A stretch of DNA of 64,000 nucleotides from Thermoflavifilum aggregans (GTDB lineage: Bacteria; Bacteroidota; Bacteroidia; Chitinophagales; Chitinophagaceae), in assembly GCF_002797735.1 (NCBI RefSeq), contig NZ_PGFG01000001.1, positions 682,001 through 746,000 of the forward strand, written 5' to 3'. Position 1 is the stretch's first letter, and the number at the start of each line of letters is the position of its first letter. This document shows, piece by piece, positions 47,685 to 57,036 of this stretch. Below the pieces are notes generated by a model. It was not told where the DNA came from, did no database searches, and saw only the letters and a program-made list of their open reading frames with translations. The translations under genes were made by a program, and so were the position numbers.

Positions 47685-49856
47685 ATGAAGCAGTATCCTT
47701 TCATTCTTTTAATAATGTGCCTGATCTGGGGAATGGGCTTTTCAAATTTGCTAAAAGCCCAGCAGCCCACTAAAAAGGAAATGGAAGACATGCAGAAAAT
47801 GATGGAGCAGATGAAGAATGACCCCGATATGCAAAAAGCCATGAAACAATTTGGGATAGACAGTAAATCCATTGATAAGTTGATGAACAATCCTTCAAAC
47901 ATCAGTTCCAATTCCTATTATGAGTTTGATGAATTTCAGGTGCCAAAAAAGAATGTATCACGAATAAATGCAATTCCTGCTCTAAAAATTAATAACAGTA
48001 ATTTACCCGAGTATCTGCGTATTGCACAAAAATGTGTAGAAGCTTCTCTTAATACAGAGCAGCTTAAAATGGTTCATCAGTTACTTTCTTATGCCTCTTC
48101 GTCTCCTGACACCTTGGCTTATATGGCCAGTGGTTTATGGATGTCGGGGCTTTACCTTCCTGCTACTTATGTAATGGCTGAGGCGAGCCGCTTAAAACCA
48201 AATGTAACCAACCTGAATAATTTTTCGGCATTTCTGGTAATGACGGGTGCAGAAGAACTGGCGCTGCCTGTTCTGCAAAAGCTAAACAGAGAAAATCCTA
48301 AAAACAGGTATATACTCAATAATATTGGACAGGCCTGGTTTGGACTGGGCGATTTGGACAACGCAATTAAATATTTAGATAGTACTATTCTCATTTTTCC
48401 GACCCATTCTCAGGCCAACCAAACCAAATGTGTGATTCAGAATGCTAAGGGCGATAAAGCCGGCGCTATTCAATCCATGAAACAATCAGTAAAAGGTGCT
48501 TACAGCTCAACAAAAGAAAACATGTTACGCAAACTGGGTTATAAGCTCGAAGCTACAGACCTCAATAATTCAGATTTGCACATGCCTGCCGACCCGCTCG
48601 GATTTGCCAAATGGATGGCTATTATTCCACCCTTTCCAAAATCATATAAAGAACAAATGCTGCTTCCTCCCAAATGGAAAGATTTTTATCAGCAAATTCT
48701 GGATGAACGCACTAAGCTCAGTGAAAAGGCATCACGGTTAAATATGGAATATGCCGATTCATTGGTAAAACGTGCAGAAAGGTTTAAAGCAAATCCGTTT
48801 AAGAACCAGTTTAAAGAACCTTATTTATATGCCAAAGCAGATATAATACTTAAATATTATACGGACGATAAAGATGGTCATAATGCAGCTAAGGCAAAAA
48901 TGATAAACGAGGAAATGAAGTTAACTTATGACAACATGGAAACGTATAAAACCAATGCTTATCAAAAGTATGAAAAACTAAAACGGAGATATTTCGACCC
49001 AATTGGAGAGGGACAGCAATTACCACCTGGCGATATGTGCAAGGAGGTTATTAATTTGTACAATTCGTGGATTAAATCTTCAAATAGCGAACTTGAAGCC
49101 TTCACTATTGATTTTTTAAAATACAAATCGAAGCGATTGGAGGCCATTGCCTATTTTACTCAATATACTACAGATTTGCAGCCACTGATTGATTTTACCG
49201 AAACATCGATGAAGCTTGCCTTTCTGGCTGACCTGGAAAATATTAAACCTCTTCTTGATTATCAATCAAACTTTGCGTGGGGATGTATTCAAAGTGAATT
49301 GGAGAAATCACATGAAGAAAACCGCAAATTGGCAGATTGGGACGATTTGCATTGCGATAAGAACATCACATTTAGTGTTCCGGGTATTGGCTCCTATCAT
49401 TTCAGTTGTAATGCCACCTCTGTGAATCTGGATCCATTAATTCTTCCCTTCAAAGCCAGTTTTGAACAAAATCTTAATACCGGTGAGTTTGTGAATGCTA
49501 CGGGCAGTGTTGGTTACGGACCTGTTGATGTGGGTGCCGAATATGATTTTGTGAAAGATAATGGTGCTGCATTTGTTGAAGCTTCTACTACTGTAATCAA
49601 TGAAAATCACGGACCCATTAAGATAAATGCCGGTGTAAAAGGAAGAGCTACCATAGAGTTTGATAAAAATGGACCATGCGGATTAGAATTAGAAGCATCC
49701 GGAAGTGTAAAAGTTGGAAACGATGCTATAACTGTAAAAGGCGATACCAATGTAAAATGGGGATGGGAAGCCGGAGGCTCGGGAGAAGCCAAGGGCAGTA
49801 TTGACAGTAAAGCGTTGAGCACAGCCATCAAGGCTATTAATTTCATTAAAAAATAA
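47685..49856 (+). CDS. Exported TPR protein, copy 1 (glycine-rich C-terminus)
   Basis: 723 aa. Signal peptide (to about residue 25, LLKAQQ), a Met-rich helical stretch (KEMEDMQKMMEQMKNDPDMQ), TPR-like repeats about 100-290 (NNIGQAWFGLGDLDNAIKYLDSTILIFP), a helical region, and a C-terminal 170 residues of repeated beta strands with many Gly (VGYGPVDVGAEYDF, KGRATIEFDKNG, VKWGWEAGGSGEAKG). Clearly paralogous to the protein at 50970. No functional family recognised. Ten bases separate it from the next gene. Confidence 0.85.
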   Translation: MKQYPFILLIMCLIWGMGFSNLLKAQQPTKKEMEDMQKMMEQMKNDPDMQKAMKQFGIDSKSIDKLMNNPSNISSNSYYEFDEFQVPKKNVSRINAIPALKINNSNLPEYLRIAQKCVEASLNTEQLKMVHQLLSYASSSPDTLAYMASGLWMSGLYLPATYVMAEASRLKPNVTNLNNFSAFLVMTGAEELALPVLQKLNRENPKNRYILNNIGQAWFGLGDLDNAIKYLDSTILIFPTHSQANQTKCVIQNAKGDKAGAIQSMKQSVKGAYSSTKENMLRKLGYKLEATDLNNSDLHMPADPLGFAKWMAIIPPFPKSYKEQMLLPPKWKDFYQQILDERTKLSEKASRLNMEYADSLVKRAERFKANPFKNQFKEPYLYAKADIILKYYTDDKDGHNAAKAKMINEEMKLTYDNMETYKTNAYQKYEKLKRRYFDPIGEGQQLPPGDMCKEVINLYNSWIKSSNSELEAFTIDFLKYKSKRLEAIAYFTQYTTDLQPLIDFTETSMKLAFLADLENIKPLLDYQSNFAWGCIQSELEKSHEENRKLADWDDLHCDKNITFSVPGIGSYHFSCNATSVNLDPLILPFKASFEQNLNTGEFVNATGSVGYGPVDVGAEYDFVKDNGAAFVEASTTVINENHGPIKINAGVKGRATIEFDKNGPCGLELEASGSVKVGNDAITVKGDTNVKWGWEAGGSGEAKGSIDSKALSTAIKAINFIKK

Positions 49857-49866
49857 AGCCTTTGAA

Positions 49867-50958
49867 ATGAAAAGTAAATGCACAAAAATTTTATTGATTT
49901 TAGTGATAGTTCTGTCAGGAATGAATAAGCTATGGGCACAGCCATGCCCTGAAAATCCTTACACAAAAAAAGGTACATGGGTCCACGAAAATGACGGCGG
50001 ATTTAACTATAACAATGCGCATCCGGAGGCATTAAAAAACAAAAAAAATATCAGTGCAGTTTTAGATTCGATTGCCGGGTTACTTATGAAACATAATCCG
50101 CAACCCGAAGGCAGTTATGCCAAATGGGTAAAAATTCTCAAAACTGATATAGACTCGGTTTCAAGCCCCGATCCTTCGTTTGCCAATTATGAAATCGAGA
50201 GTTGGTTCCTGCCGTATGTGTGCAATAAAGGTGTTGTAGAGCCATTCAATGCCACAGATACCTGGCTTTATGTGGATGTGAATGACTACTGGTGCAGCGG
50301 GCATACCCTTCAACATGAAATGAACCATGCACTGGGTGAAAGGCTTTTTACTTTGCCACCACAAAGGGGAACACTTGGCGGTTACCCTGTGTTTGAACCT
50401 GTCCCCAAGGGTGAAAAGGACGATCCCTGGCTGATTTTTTACTCGGTATTGGTACATAAACCCGGAAAACTGCCCTATGTGCCAGTTACAAAAGCTGAAT
50501 TCTTTGAGTTGAACAGAAAACTCATTGAGGTTAAAGAAAAAGAATACAAGGCAGGAATTGAACGGCAACGAAAAAATATGGGAGAAGACTGGTACACCGA
50601 ACGTGCCGACCAGATTAAGAAACAATTTCAGGGAATGCGTGATAATCTAGAGCAACTGATGAAATTGTATGAAAAAGAATTGAATCAGCCTGCCATACTC
50701 CGGGAATGGGAATGGACGATAAGAGGAATTGAAATTGCCAATCCTACACAAAAAAACCTGTTTACCACTGCAAACAGAGGGTACCAATTAGTAAGGGCAA
50801 ATCCGGATTATATGGACAAGACACAGGCAAAATGGAAACCTCAATTTATATGGGTAGAATGGTTTAAGGTCGTTGGTAAACCCAATTCGGTGGCGCTCGA
50901 TAAAGTAATGCATGAACAGTTCGATTTTAAGGAACTGGGAAAACTGCTGACACATTGA
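49867..50958 (+). CDS. Exported protein of unknown function, intact copy of the partner gene
   Basis: 363 aa. Signal peptide ends near LWAQPC. A sequence HEMNH at residues 150-154 matches the HExxH zinc-protease pattern, but the paralog at 53120 lacks it, so a protease role is doubtful. The C-terminal block LFTTANRGYQLVRANPDY...WKPQFIWVEW is well conserved in the paralog. The gene overlaps the next reading frame's possible TTG start by 4 bp. It occurs in tandem with the TPR gene twice, implying the two products work together. Confidence 0.8.
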   Translation: MKSKCTKILLILVIVLSGMNKLWAQPCPENPYTKKGTWVHENDGGFNYNNAHPEALKNKKNISAVLDSIAGLLMKHNPQPEGSYAKWVKILKTDIDSVSSPDPSFANYEIESWFLPYVCNKGVVEPFNATDTWLYVDVNDYWCSGHTLQHEMNHALGERLFTLPPQRGTLGGYPVFEPVPKGEKDDPWLIFYSVLVHKPGKLPYVPVTKAEFFELNRKLIEVKEKEYKAGIERQRKNMGEDWYTERADQIKKQFQGMRDNLEQLMKLYEKELNQPAILREWEWTIRGIEIANPTQKNLFTTANRGYQLVRANPDYMDKTQAKWKPQFIWVEWFKVVGKPNSVALDKVMHEQFDFKELGKLLTH

Positions 50959-50969
50959 TTACATACAAA

Positions 50970-53120
50970 ATGATTCAATTACAATATATGCAACGCTATA
51001 AAACATTTACAATGACTTTGAATAAATACCTTTTAGGTATTCTAATTGTCTTTTTTGTTAGCATTGTGTTTACTAATATTTCAAGGGCGCAGCAACTATC
51101 GAAAGAGGAACTTGAATTGGTCATTAAATCAATGGAACAGGCATGTGCTTCGCCTGAAGCCATCGAGCAATTCAGAAAAAGTGTAAATGCACAGGATATG
51201 GCATCAGGAAGCAATGTGTCTGGAAATATATCAAAATTACTTACAGATTTTTCAATTCCTGCCAGAAATGAACAGCGAATTAAATCAGTACCTAAACAAG
51301 TCTATAACAATACCCAATTAAAAAAACATCTCATTGTTATTGTTCAAAAGCTGGATGGATGGATGAACGAGAATGATAGAAAAATGGTTGACTTCATCCT
51401 ACAGCTGCCGGAATCGAACAATCCGGATAATCTGGCTGCTCTTGCCAATTCGTTCTGGATGTGTGCCAATTACAATACCGCTTTAATTTTAATGGGCAAA
51501 GCAGCTCTAATGAAACCCGATGTTGATAAGCTCAACAATTTTGCAGCATTCCTTGAAATGATGGGCGGAGAAGAACTGTCGCTCCCGATTTTGCAACGGT
51601 TAAATCATGATTTTCCTGGCAACAGTACAGTTCTGAATAATATTGGGCAGGCATGGTTTGGTTTGGGTGATTTGGAAAAAGCACAGAAATACCTTGACAG
51701 TGCCCTTCTTATTTTTCCTGCTCATCCTCAGGCAAATCTTACCTGTGCTGTGATTGCCGAGTCGAAAGGTGACATTAATAAGGCAGTACAATTATTAAGA
51801 AGATCAATTACCAATGCATATAGCAAAGACAAGGAAAATATGTTAAACCGGCTGGGATACGAGATCTCAGAAAAGGATTTCTCCGAAAAGATTCATGTGC
51901 CGGAAGATGCTCTTGGATTTGATAAATGGATTGCAGAAATACCTAAATGGCCGATGAATGCGATGGAAGTGCTGGAATTGAAACCGGCTTGGGATGAATT
52001 TTTCAACCAGGTTGAAACAGAAGAAGCATCATTGCGTGAAAAAATGGCTGTACTTCAAAAACAGTGGAATGAATTGTTGAATACTTCAGCCGAGAAAGGG
52101 ATACCTGTACCGCTTCAACATCGACCGGTAAACCTTGGCCCCAAAGCGAGTATCCTTTTCAGATATTATGCTCAGGATCGGGATGGCCGAAGACGCTACC
52201 AGACCGATAAGATACAATATGATGGAGAGTGGTGGACGAGCATGGCGGACAGTCTCATCCAGCAATTGAACCAAAAGATGCTGGCCATTAAATCGAAATA
52301 TGAGGGTGATCCTCAAAAAGAGAAAATAATGTGCGAAGAAATGACCAAGGCTTGCAATGAGTTTATTGGTGCAATGAACCTTGCAAGTCAGACTTATTTT
52401 AAACCCCTTTTAGACAGCAAGAAAAAAGAAATCAGCGATGATGCATACTTCGGCTCAATTACAGCAGCCCACGATCTGGAGGCAGAGATGGCAGCTATCA
52501 ATGCAAAACTTAAATTTTTGTACTTATTTTCCGGGAATTTACGCCCTACCCTTGTGCTTGATAACGGGCTACCTCCAACTATTTGTATTCCCGAACAAAC
52601 CAAAAAAGCACATTTCAGAAAATTGAGAGATTTTGATGACATCAATTGTAACAACAAAGTTGAGTTTACAATGCCCGGCATAGGTTCGTGGGGATTTTAT
52701 TGTAATAAATCAACATTCAATTTCAAACCGATATTCAGTCCCTTAGGAGTTTCTTTTATTCAAAATTTGAATACGAATGAATTTATTACTGGATCGGTAA
52801 GCATTGGTAAAGGCCCCGCAGATATTACAGCTGCGTACGATTTTGAGAATGAAAAAGGAAGTGTTAATGCGGGCATTAAAATTGGTAAAAAAAACCTGGG
52901 ACCTATTGAGTTAAGCGCCAAGGCCACTACTAAAATCGAATTTGACCGGAGTGGAATCAGTGATGTGAGTATAGGGGTAGAAACAGCCGCCTCAGCAGGT
53001 AATAAAATCGGTGGGGTTAAGGTTGGAAATGATACCCGGATTGGGTGGAATTCAGGAATATCAGGAAAAACTAAGGGAAGTATAACTGGTATAGCCGTAC
53101 AAATAATGAATATGAAATAA
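50970..53120 (+). CDS. Exported TPR protein, copy 2
   Basis: 716 aa from ATG 50970 (TTG 50955 or ATG 51012 are alternatives; 51012 gives the best signal peptide, YLLGILIVFFVSIVF). Same order as copy 1: helical N-terminus, TPR region with NNIGQAWFGLGDLEKAQKYLDSALLIFP, helical middle, and Gly-rich beta C-terminus (FTMPGIGSWGFYCNKS). Paralogous over its whole length with visible divergence, so the duplication is old. Its stop overlaps the start of the next gene by one base (TAATG). Confidence 0.85.
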   Translation: MIQLQYMQRYKTFTMTLNKYLLGILIVFFVSIVFTNISRAQQLSKEELELVIKSMEQACASPEAIEQFRKSVNAQDMASGSNVSGNISKLLTDFSIPARNEQRIKSVPKQVYNNTQLKKHLIVIVQKLDGWMNENDRKMVDFILQLPESNNPDNLAALANSFWMCANYNTALILMGKAALMKPDVDKLNNFAAFLEMMGGEELSLPILQRLNHDFPGNSTVLNNIGQAWFGLGDLEKAQKYLDSALLIFPAHPQANLTCAVIAESKGDINKAVQLLRRSITNAYSKDKENMLNRLGYEISEKDFSEKIHVPEDALGFDKWIAEIPKWPMNAMEVLELKPAWDEFFNQVETEEASLREKMAVLQKQWNELLNTSAEKGIPVPLQHRPVNLGPKASILFRYYAQDRDGRRRYQTDKIQYDGEWWTSMADSLIQQLNQKMLAIKSKYEGDPQKEKIMCEEMTKACNEFIGAMNLASQTYFKPLLDSKKKEISDDAYFGSITAAHDLEAEMAAINAKLKFLYLFSGNLRPTLVLDNGLPPTICIPEQTKKAHFRKLRDFDDINCNNKVEFTMPGIGSWGFYCNKSTFNFKPIFSPLGVSFIQNLNTNEFITGSVSIGKGPADITAAYDFENEKGSVNAGIKIGKKNLGPIELSAKATTKIEFDRSGISDVSIGVETAASAGNKIGGVKVGNDTRIGWNSGISGKTKGSITGIAVQIMNMK

Positions 53121-54250
53121 TGATTAAACTCACAAATTTTATGAAAAGGGGATTTATAATATCAGTCATCTTTTTTTTAGTCTTTTTTATGTTGAATGAA
53201 AAAGCTAAGCCCCAGAGTTGTAGAGAAAAGGCTGAGAACATGGGGCTTTGGGTAAGGAGTAAAGATGTCAGGCCCATAGGGCAGGAAAATGCAACAACAG
53301 TTAATAACCTCAAAAAAATTACTGCTGTGGTAGATAGTATCGGATCCCTATTCATAAAATCATATCCCACACCTTTCGGCAGTAAAGTTGTGTGGGGCCG
53401 TGTTTTACAACCGGTTGATAGCGTTACATTGCCAGATTATGAATTGGCCAGTTACCTCTATATGGGATACGTTTTGGCTTACCGATGTATAAATAACAAG
53501 ATTGAAGTAGACGATGAGACACCAATAACTCTTGTTGCAAGCTTTAACGATTATTACCGCAGCGGTTATGCGCCAGCTATAGATGAGAACAAGAAACTGC
53601 ATAAAAATCTCTTTTGGTTGCCCCCTCAACAGTTTTCTGTCAAAGGTTATCCAGGATTTGCATCAATCGCCAACGGTTGGGCTGAGAATATCAGAGAAAT
53701 GCGATACAGCGTTTTGGTGCATAAGGAAGGTAAGCTCCCTTATACACCTGTTTCGATAAAGGAATACTTCGACTTGTGTTTGCAATTAATTGACTTTAAC
53801 GAGAAAAAATCTATACAAGAATTGAATGAATTACGGAAAAAAGGTTACAAAATCTAACCGGATGATGAGCAAAAGGAACATGAGAAATCCGAAAAATTGC
53901 GTGAGTACGTTCGCAAACAAATGCAACGCTATGCAAGCAAGCTCGAAAAACCAGCTATTTTGAAAAGACCTGAATTTTCTATTGCTTATGAGAATATTGT
54001 TCCCAATGAAGATTTATTTACTACAGCCAACCGTGGTTATCAACTGGTTCGTCCTAATCCGGATTATGTAGAAAAAAATGCAGAAAAATGGAAACCGCAG
54101 TATATATGGATTAGCTGGACGGTAAGTATGACAGATGATTTCCCATACCCATATTATCGTAAACTTACTGCCAAGCTTGATAAAATGATGCGTGAAGTAT
54201 TCGACTTTAGAGAGGTTGAAAAAATGTTAAGTAATAATTATAAAAAATAA
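53120..54250 (+). pseudogene. Second copy of the partner gene, broken by an in-frame stop
   Basis: A 376-codon frame parallel to the protein at 49867, interrupted by TAA at 53855-53857 without any frame change. The first part (245 aa, signal peptide included) ends at KKGYKI; the second part continues in the same frame through LFTTANRGYQLVRPNPDY to the stop at 54248-54250. The HExxH of the first copy is absent. If the stop is real, only a truncated product is made. Confidence 0.8.
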
Positions 54251-54321
54251 TTATAAAAATTGCAATCAATACGAGGTGACAGTTTAGCTGTGTAGAAAGG
54301 TTCAAGTCAATATGATCTGCC

Positions 54322-54393
54322 AACTTATCTGAACTTGAGAATGTGATACACAAACAGTTCGATTTTAATTAATTGGTAAAACTAATTTACTAA
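54322..54393 (+). pseudogene. Remnant of a third copy of the partner gene (C-terminal tail)
   Basis: Reading from 54322: NLSELENVIHKQFDFN, stop, LVKLIY, stop. This lines up with the end of the intact copy, NSVALDKVMHEQFDFKELGKLL. The nucleotide stretch CAGTTCGATTTTAA is shared. Nothing of the rest of the gene remains between 54251 and 54321. Confidence 0.6.
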
Positions 54394-54423
54394 ATAATTT
54401 TTTACATCAAATTCTATGTAAAA

Positions 54424-55903
54424 ATGAAACTGAATATTCAACATTTTGTAAAAAAAATACTTATTATATCAACGCTGTCTGTCAGTTTTTTGAATGTTGA
54501 TGCACAAACTCAATTGTCAAACATATTTAGCTATACACTGCCAGCCGGATTTGTAAAATCGAGATACGATGATAAAACAGAGTTTTATTTTAAAAAAAAA
54601 TAAAAAATGGGTGATTATTGATTTATTTGATATCAGACCTTCTAACGGAAATGCAGCAGAAGATGCCCGGAACGACTGGAATGAAATAGTTGCGCCCAAT
54701 TATGTTGTAAAAAATGATATCAGTACCGAATTTCAGGAAATAGATAGCTGGCAGTTAACCGCTCAAAGTGTTACTACCAGCGGAATCCTTAAATTTAATG
54801 TTAGCCTTATAACCTTTAGCTGTTCATATGGACACGCTTCAATTTTACTTGTTAATAATGATTTTCAGAATATACTTGACGGCCCCATTACTGATTTTAT
54901 AAGCAGTTTAAAAGTAGTAAGTCCTCAGGAAGCATTAGCCTACATTAAGCCTTCAAATAATGCTAATGTACCGTTTGCAAATACTCAATTGCCCGGCTCA
55001 CAGTCACAATCGAGCATAAACCAAAATAATAACGATAACAATAACGCTTCAACAAACAATATAGTATCAGCCGTGTCCGCTAATCCATATAATCCGCCCT
55101 TCCCAACGCCAGGCGAACAGCCTGTAAAGGCATCCATTATGATGGATGTGGGTTGGTTTGTGGAAGCCACCAACGATTATATACAGTACACAAAAAAAGA
55201 TATCAAAGTGATTCAGTATTTTTTTGTTGCGCCGCAGAATCCCAATTCCAATACACCCGATGAAGATCTTTTTTGGCAAAAATATCTGAATCAGTATTTT
55301 TCGACTGACACATACAATAAGTATCCGAACGACCCTTACGATTTTCTTAATCGGATTGCATTTGCCTCCTGCAACGCAGTGTATCGGGGAGATGGAAAAA
55401 CATACTTTATTGCATGGATGGTGAGTAATTACTGTTCTTATCTGGCCATTACTTCCAGCGAGCAGGTTTATAATTCCTATTTTAAACATCCAAATGAATT
55501 GGCAGGAATGGAAAGGTTTAACAATTTCCCTGTAACCACACAGGAAATTCAAGGTAAATGGGTATCTACCAGTTTTGCTGGAGCACAGATGTACAGCAGC
55601 ATAACCGGTTATTATGCTGGGATGGCTGTAGCCACTTCAGCAACCAGTTTTGAATTTTCGGGCAATATGTTTAATAAGTCAACACAGGGAGCAACTGGAA
55701 TGGTTGGATCGATGCAAACTTTTTCTTCCGAAACAAAGGGAACATTCAAAGTGAATGACTATACTCTGGTTACCACTGAGGTAGGTTCAGAACCTGATGC
55801 AAAAGAATATTATTGTGCATTCAAGTATGCGAAAAATGCTAAAATTTTATTCTTGCAGGATAAAAAGTACTCAGGTATGACCTACTATCTTATAAAAAAA
55901 TAA
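54424..55903 (+). pseudogene. Exported protein gene frameshifted at a run of nine A
   Basis: ATG 54424 gives a signal peptide (KKILIISTLSVSFLNVDAQ) and runs to TAA 54601-54603. One base out of phase, from within the A run 54592-54600, the frame stays open to 55903 (444 aa from an internal ATG 54569). With eight A the two join as FYFKKNKKWVIIDLF. The long part has an Asn/Ser-rich linker and a beta-rich C-terminal domain (QGKWVSTSFAGAQMY to YYLIKK). Function unknown. Slippage at the A run could restore the protein, or the run may be misread. Confidence 0.75.
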
Positions 55904-56374
55904 AAAAATTATTAAAATTCCAAAACATAAGAACAATCTTGTTCATTTGGGATTTTCCAGTGGCTATAAAAACTACAGCAAAGCGCGAGAGCTCTGTATG
56001 AAAGCATCCAGGCAACCTTCTTCTACTCAATGTTATATCATTTCAAATTATTTTATAGCTAAGAATATTTCTGATATAATTGCGGCATAACAGCTGTTTA
56101 GCTAAATTCTGATTGTACATAAGAATTGGGCTATTACGGATGTATATTCTTCATTAATTTTCCTTGCCATAGTCATCAATATACGTGGGTTTATCAAATA
56201 CTCCTATATCCATGAGGCTAATCTGCAAGACAGGTGTACTCATATGAGAGAGAAAATCTTCTGAAACAACAGTGCGTCTTAAAGTATTATAAACCTTGCT
56301 TCAGATGAAATACCACTCCTTTATAAAATGAAAATATGTAGTACTCAAATAGGAACTCAAAAAAATGAAAACCT
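55904..56374. other. Degraded non-coding DNA at the right end of the inserted segment
   Basis: About 470 bp of AT-rich sequence with frequent stops in all frames. I see no gene, no tRNA and no clear repeat in it. Confidence 0.6.
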
Positions 56375-56497
56375 CTACATCTGATTTCTTAGTTGATTAG
56401 TTGCAATATCCCTGAAAATGATTCTTTTATTGTGTTGATACCGGTCAATTTGAATTGTTTGTACATCCGAGGCTGTCTCAACAACTCGTATCTTCAT
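56375..56497 (-). pseudogene. Transposase N-terminal remnant (IS4/IS1634-like)
   Basis: 40 codons from ATG 56497: MKIRVVETASDVQTIQIDRY, then HNKRIIFRDIAT. This resembles the first residues of IS1634/IS4-family transposases (MxIRxxxTASGxxAVQV...). The rest of the element is missing. It lies about 180 bp inside the right repeat and may be a trace of an insertion sequence. Confidence 0.45.
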
Positions 56498-56627
56498 AAC
56501 AATGAGGCGATGTAGGGCTGAATATCTGTTAACTCTTAACCTGAAAAATTTACGCATGGATACAAGGTTGCTGCAGTATTAGTCAACTCATGAAAACACT
56601 TGTTCAGTCTTACTCCTAATTTTTCAT

Positions 56628-56771
56628 TTAGAACGAAACTATAAAAGACGGTAGAAAGAAAGGCAGGCCGTTTGACAGATGGGCACCTGTATTTACAATA
56701 ATCATGAAGCAAATGGTCATTCCCCGGAGCACGTCGAGCGACAGGAAGCGTTTTTGCAAGATGTCTGTCAT
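56628..56771 (-). pseudogene. Truncated acyltransferase 5' fragment
   Basis: From ATG 56771 the frame matches the acyltransferase at 42144 (MTDILQKRFLSLDVLRGM) for 30 codons, up to NTGA, then reads 17 unrelated codons (HLSNGLPFF...) to a TAA at 56628-56630. The break coincides with the edge of the right repeat at 56681. Confidence 0.92.
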
Positions 56772-57036
56772 GGGTGAAGGAGTTTTGGAAGATATCACTC
56801 AAATGCGAAAAGATAAAAGGTTTTCGTTTTTTTTACCTCAGTCAAACGAATGCGCGATGGTTATCATTTGGTTAATCAGCTAATCACCTCTTCCATAGCG
56901 AGGCTTCTGGAGCCTTTTACCAGCACATGAGCGCCGGTAATATGCTGAGACTTCCACCAGTTGCACAAGGAAACGGCATCGGGAAAATACAGATAAGGAT
57001 GGGAGATACCGGCAAACTCTTCACCCGCCAAAGCTA
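56681..57036. repeat. Right 356-bp direct repeat bounding the inserted segment
   Basis: Partner of 43205-43559. Contains the start of a truncated acyltransferase copy and the last 161 bases of the intact murF. One extra T in the T run accounts for the length difference. Confidence 0.95.

Larger units (their letters stand above)
43560..56680. mobile_element. Inserted segment of about 13.1 kb between direct repeats
   Basis: Holds a two-component pair, an OmpA-domain protein, a duplicated TPR/secreted-protein array and degraded DNA with a transposase-like remnant. It is AT-richer than its flanks: 23 G+C of 60 in line 48001 against 35 of 60 in line 41401, hand-counted. No integrase, complete transposase or replication gene is inside, so the vehicle is unknown. 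The flanking repeats show that murF and the acyltransferase gene were adjacent before the event. Confidence 0.8.
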
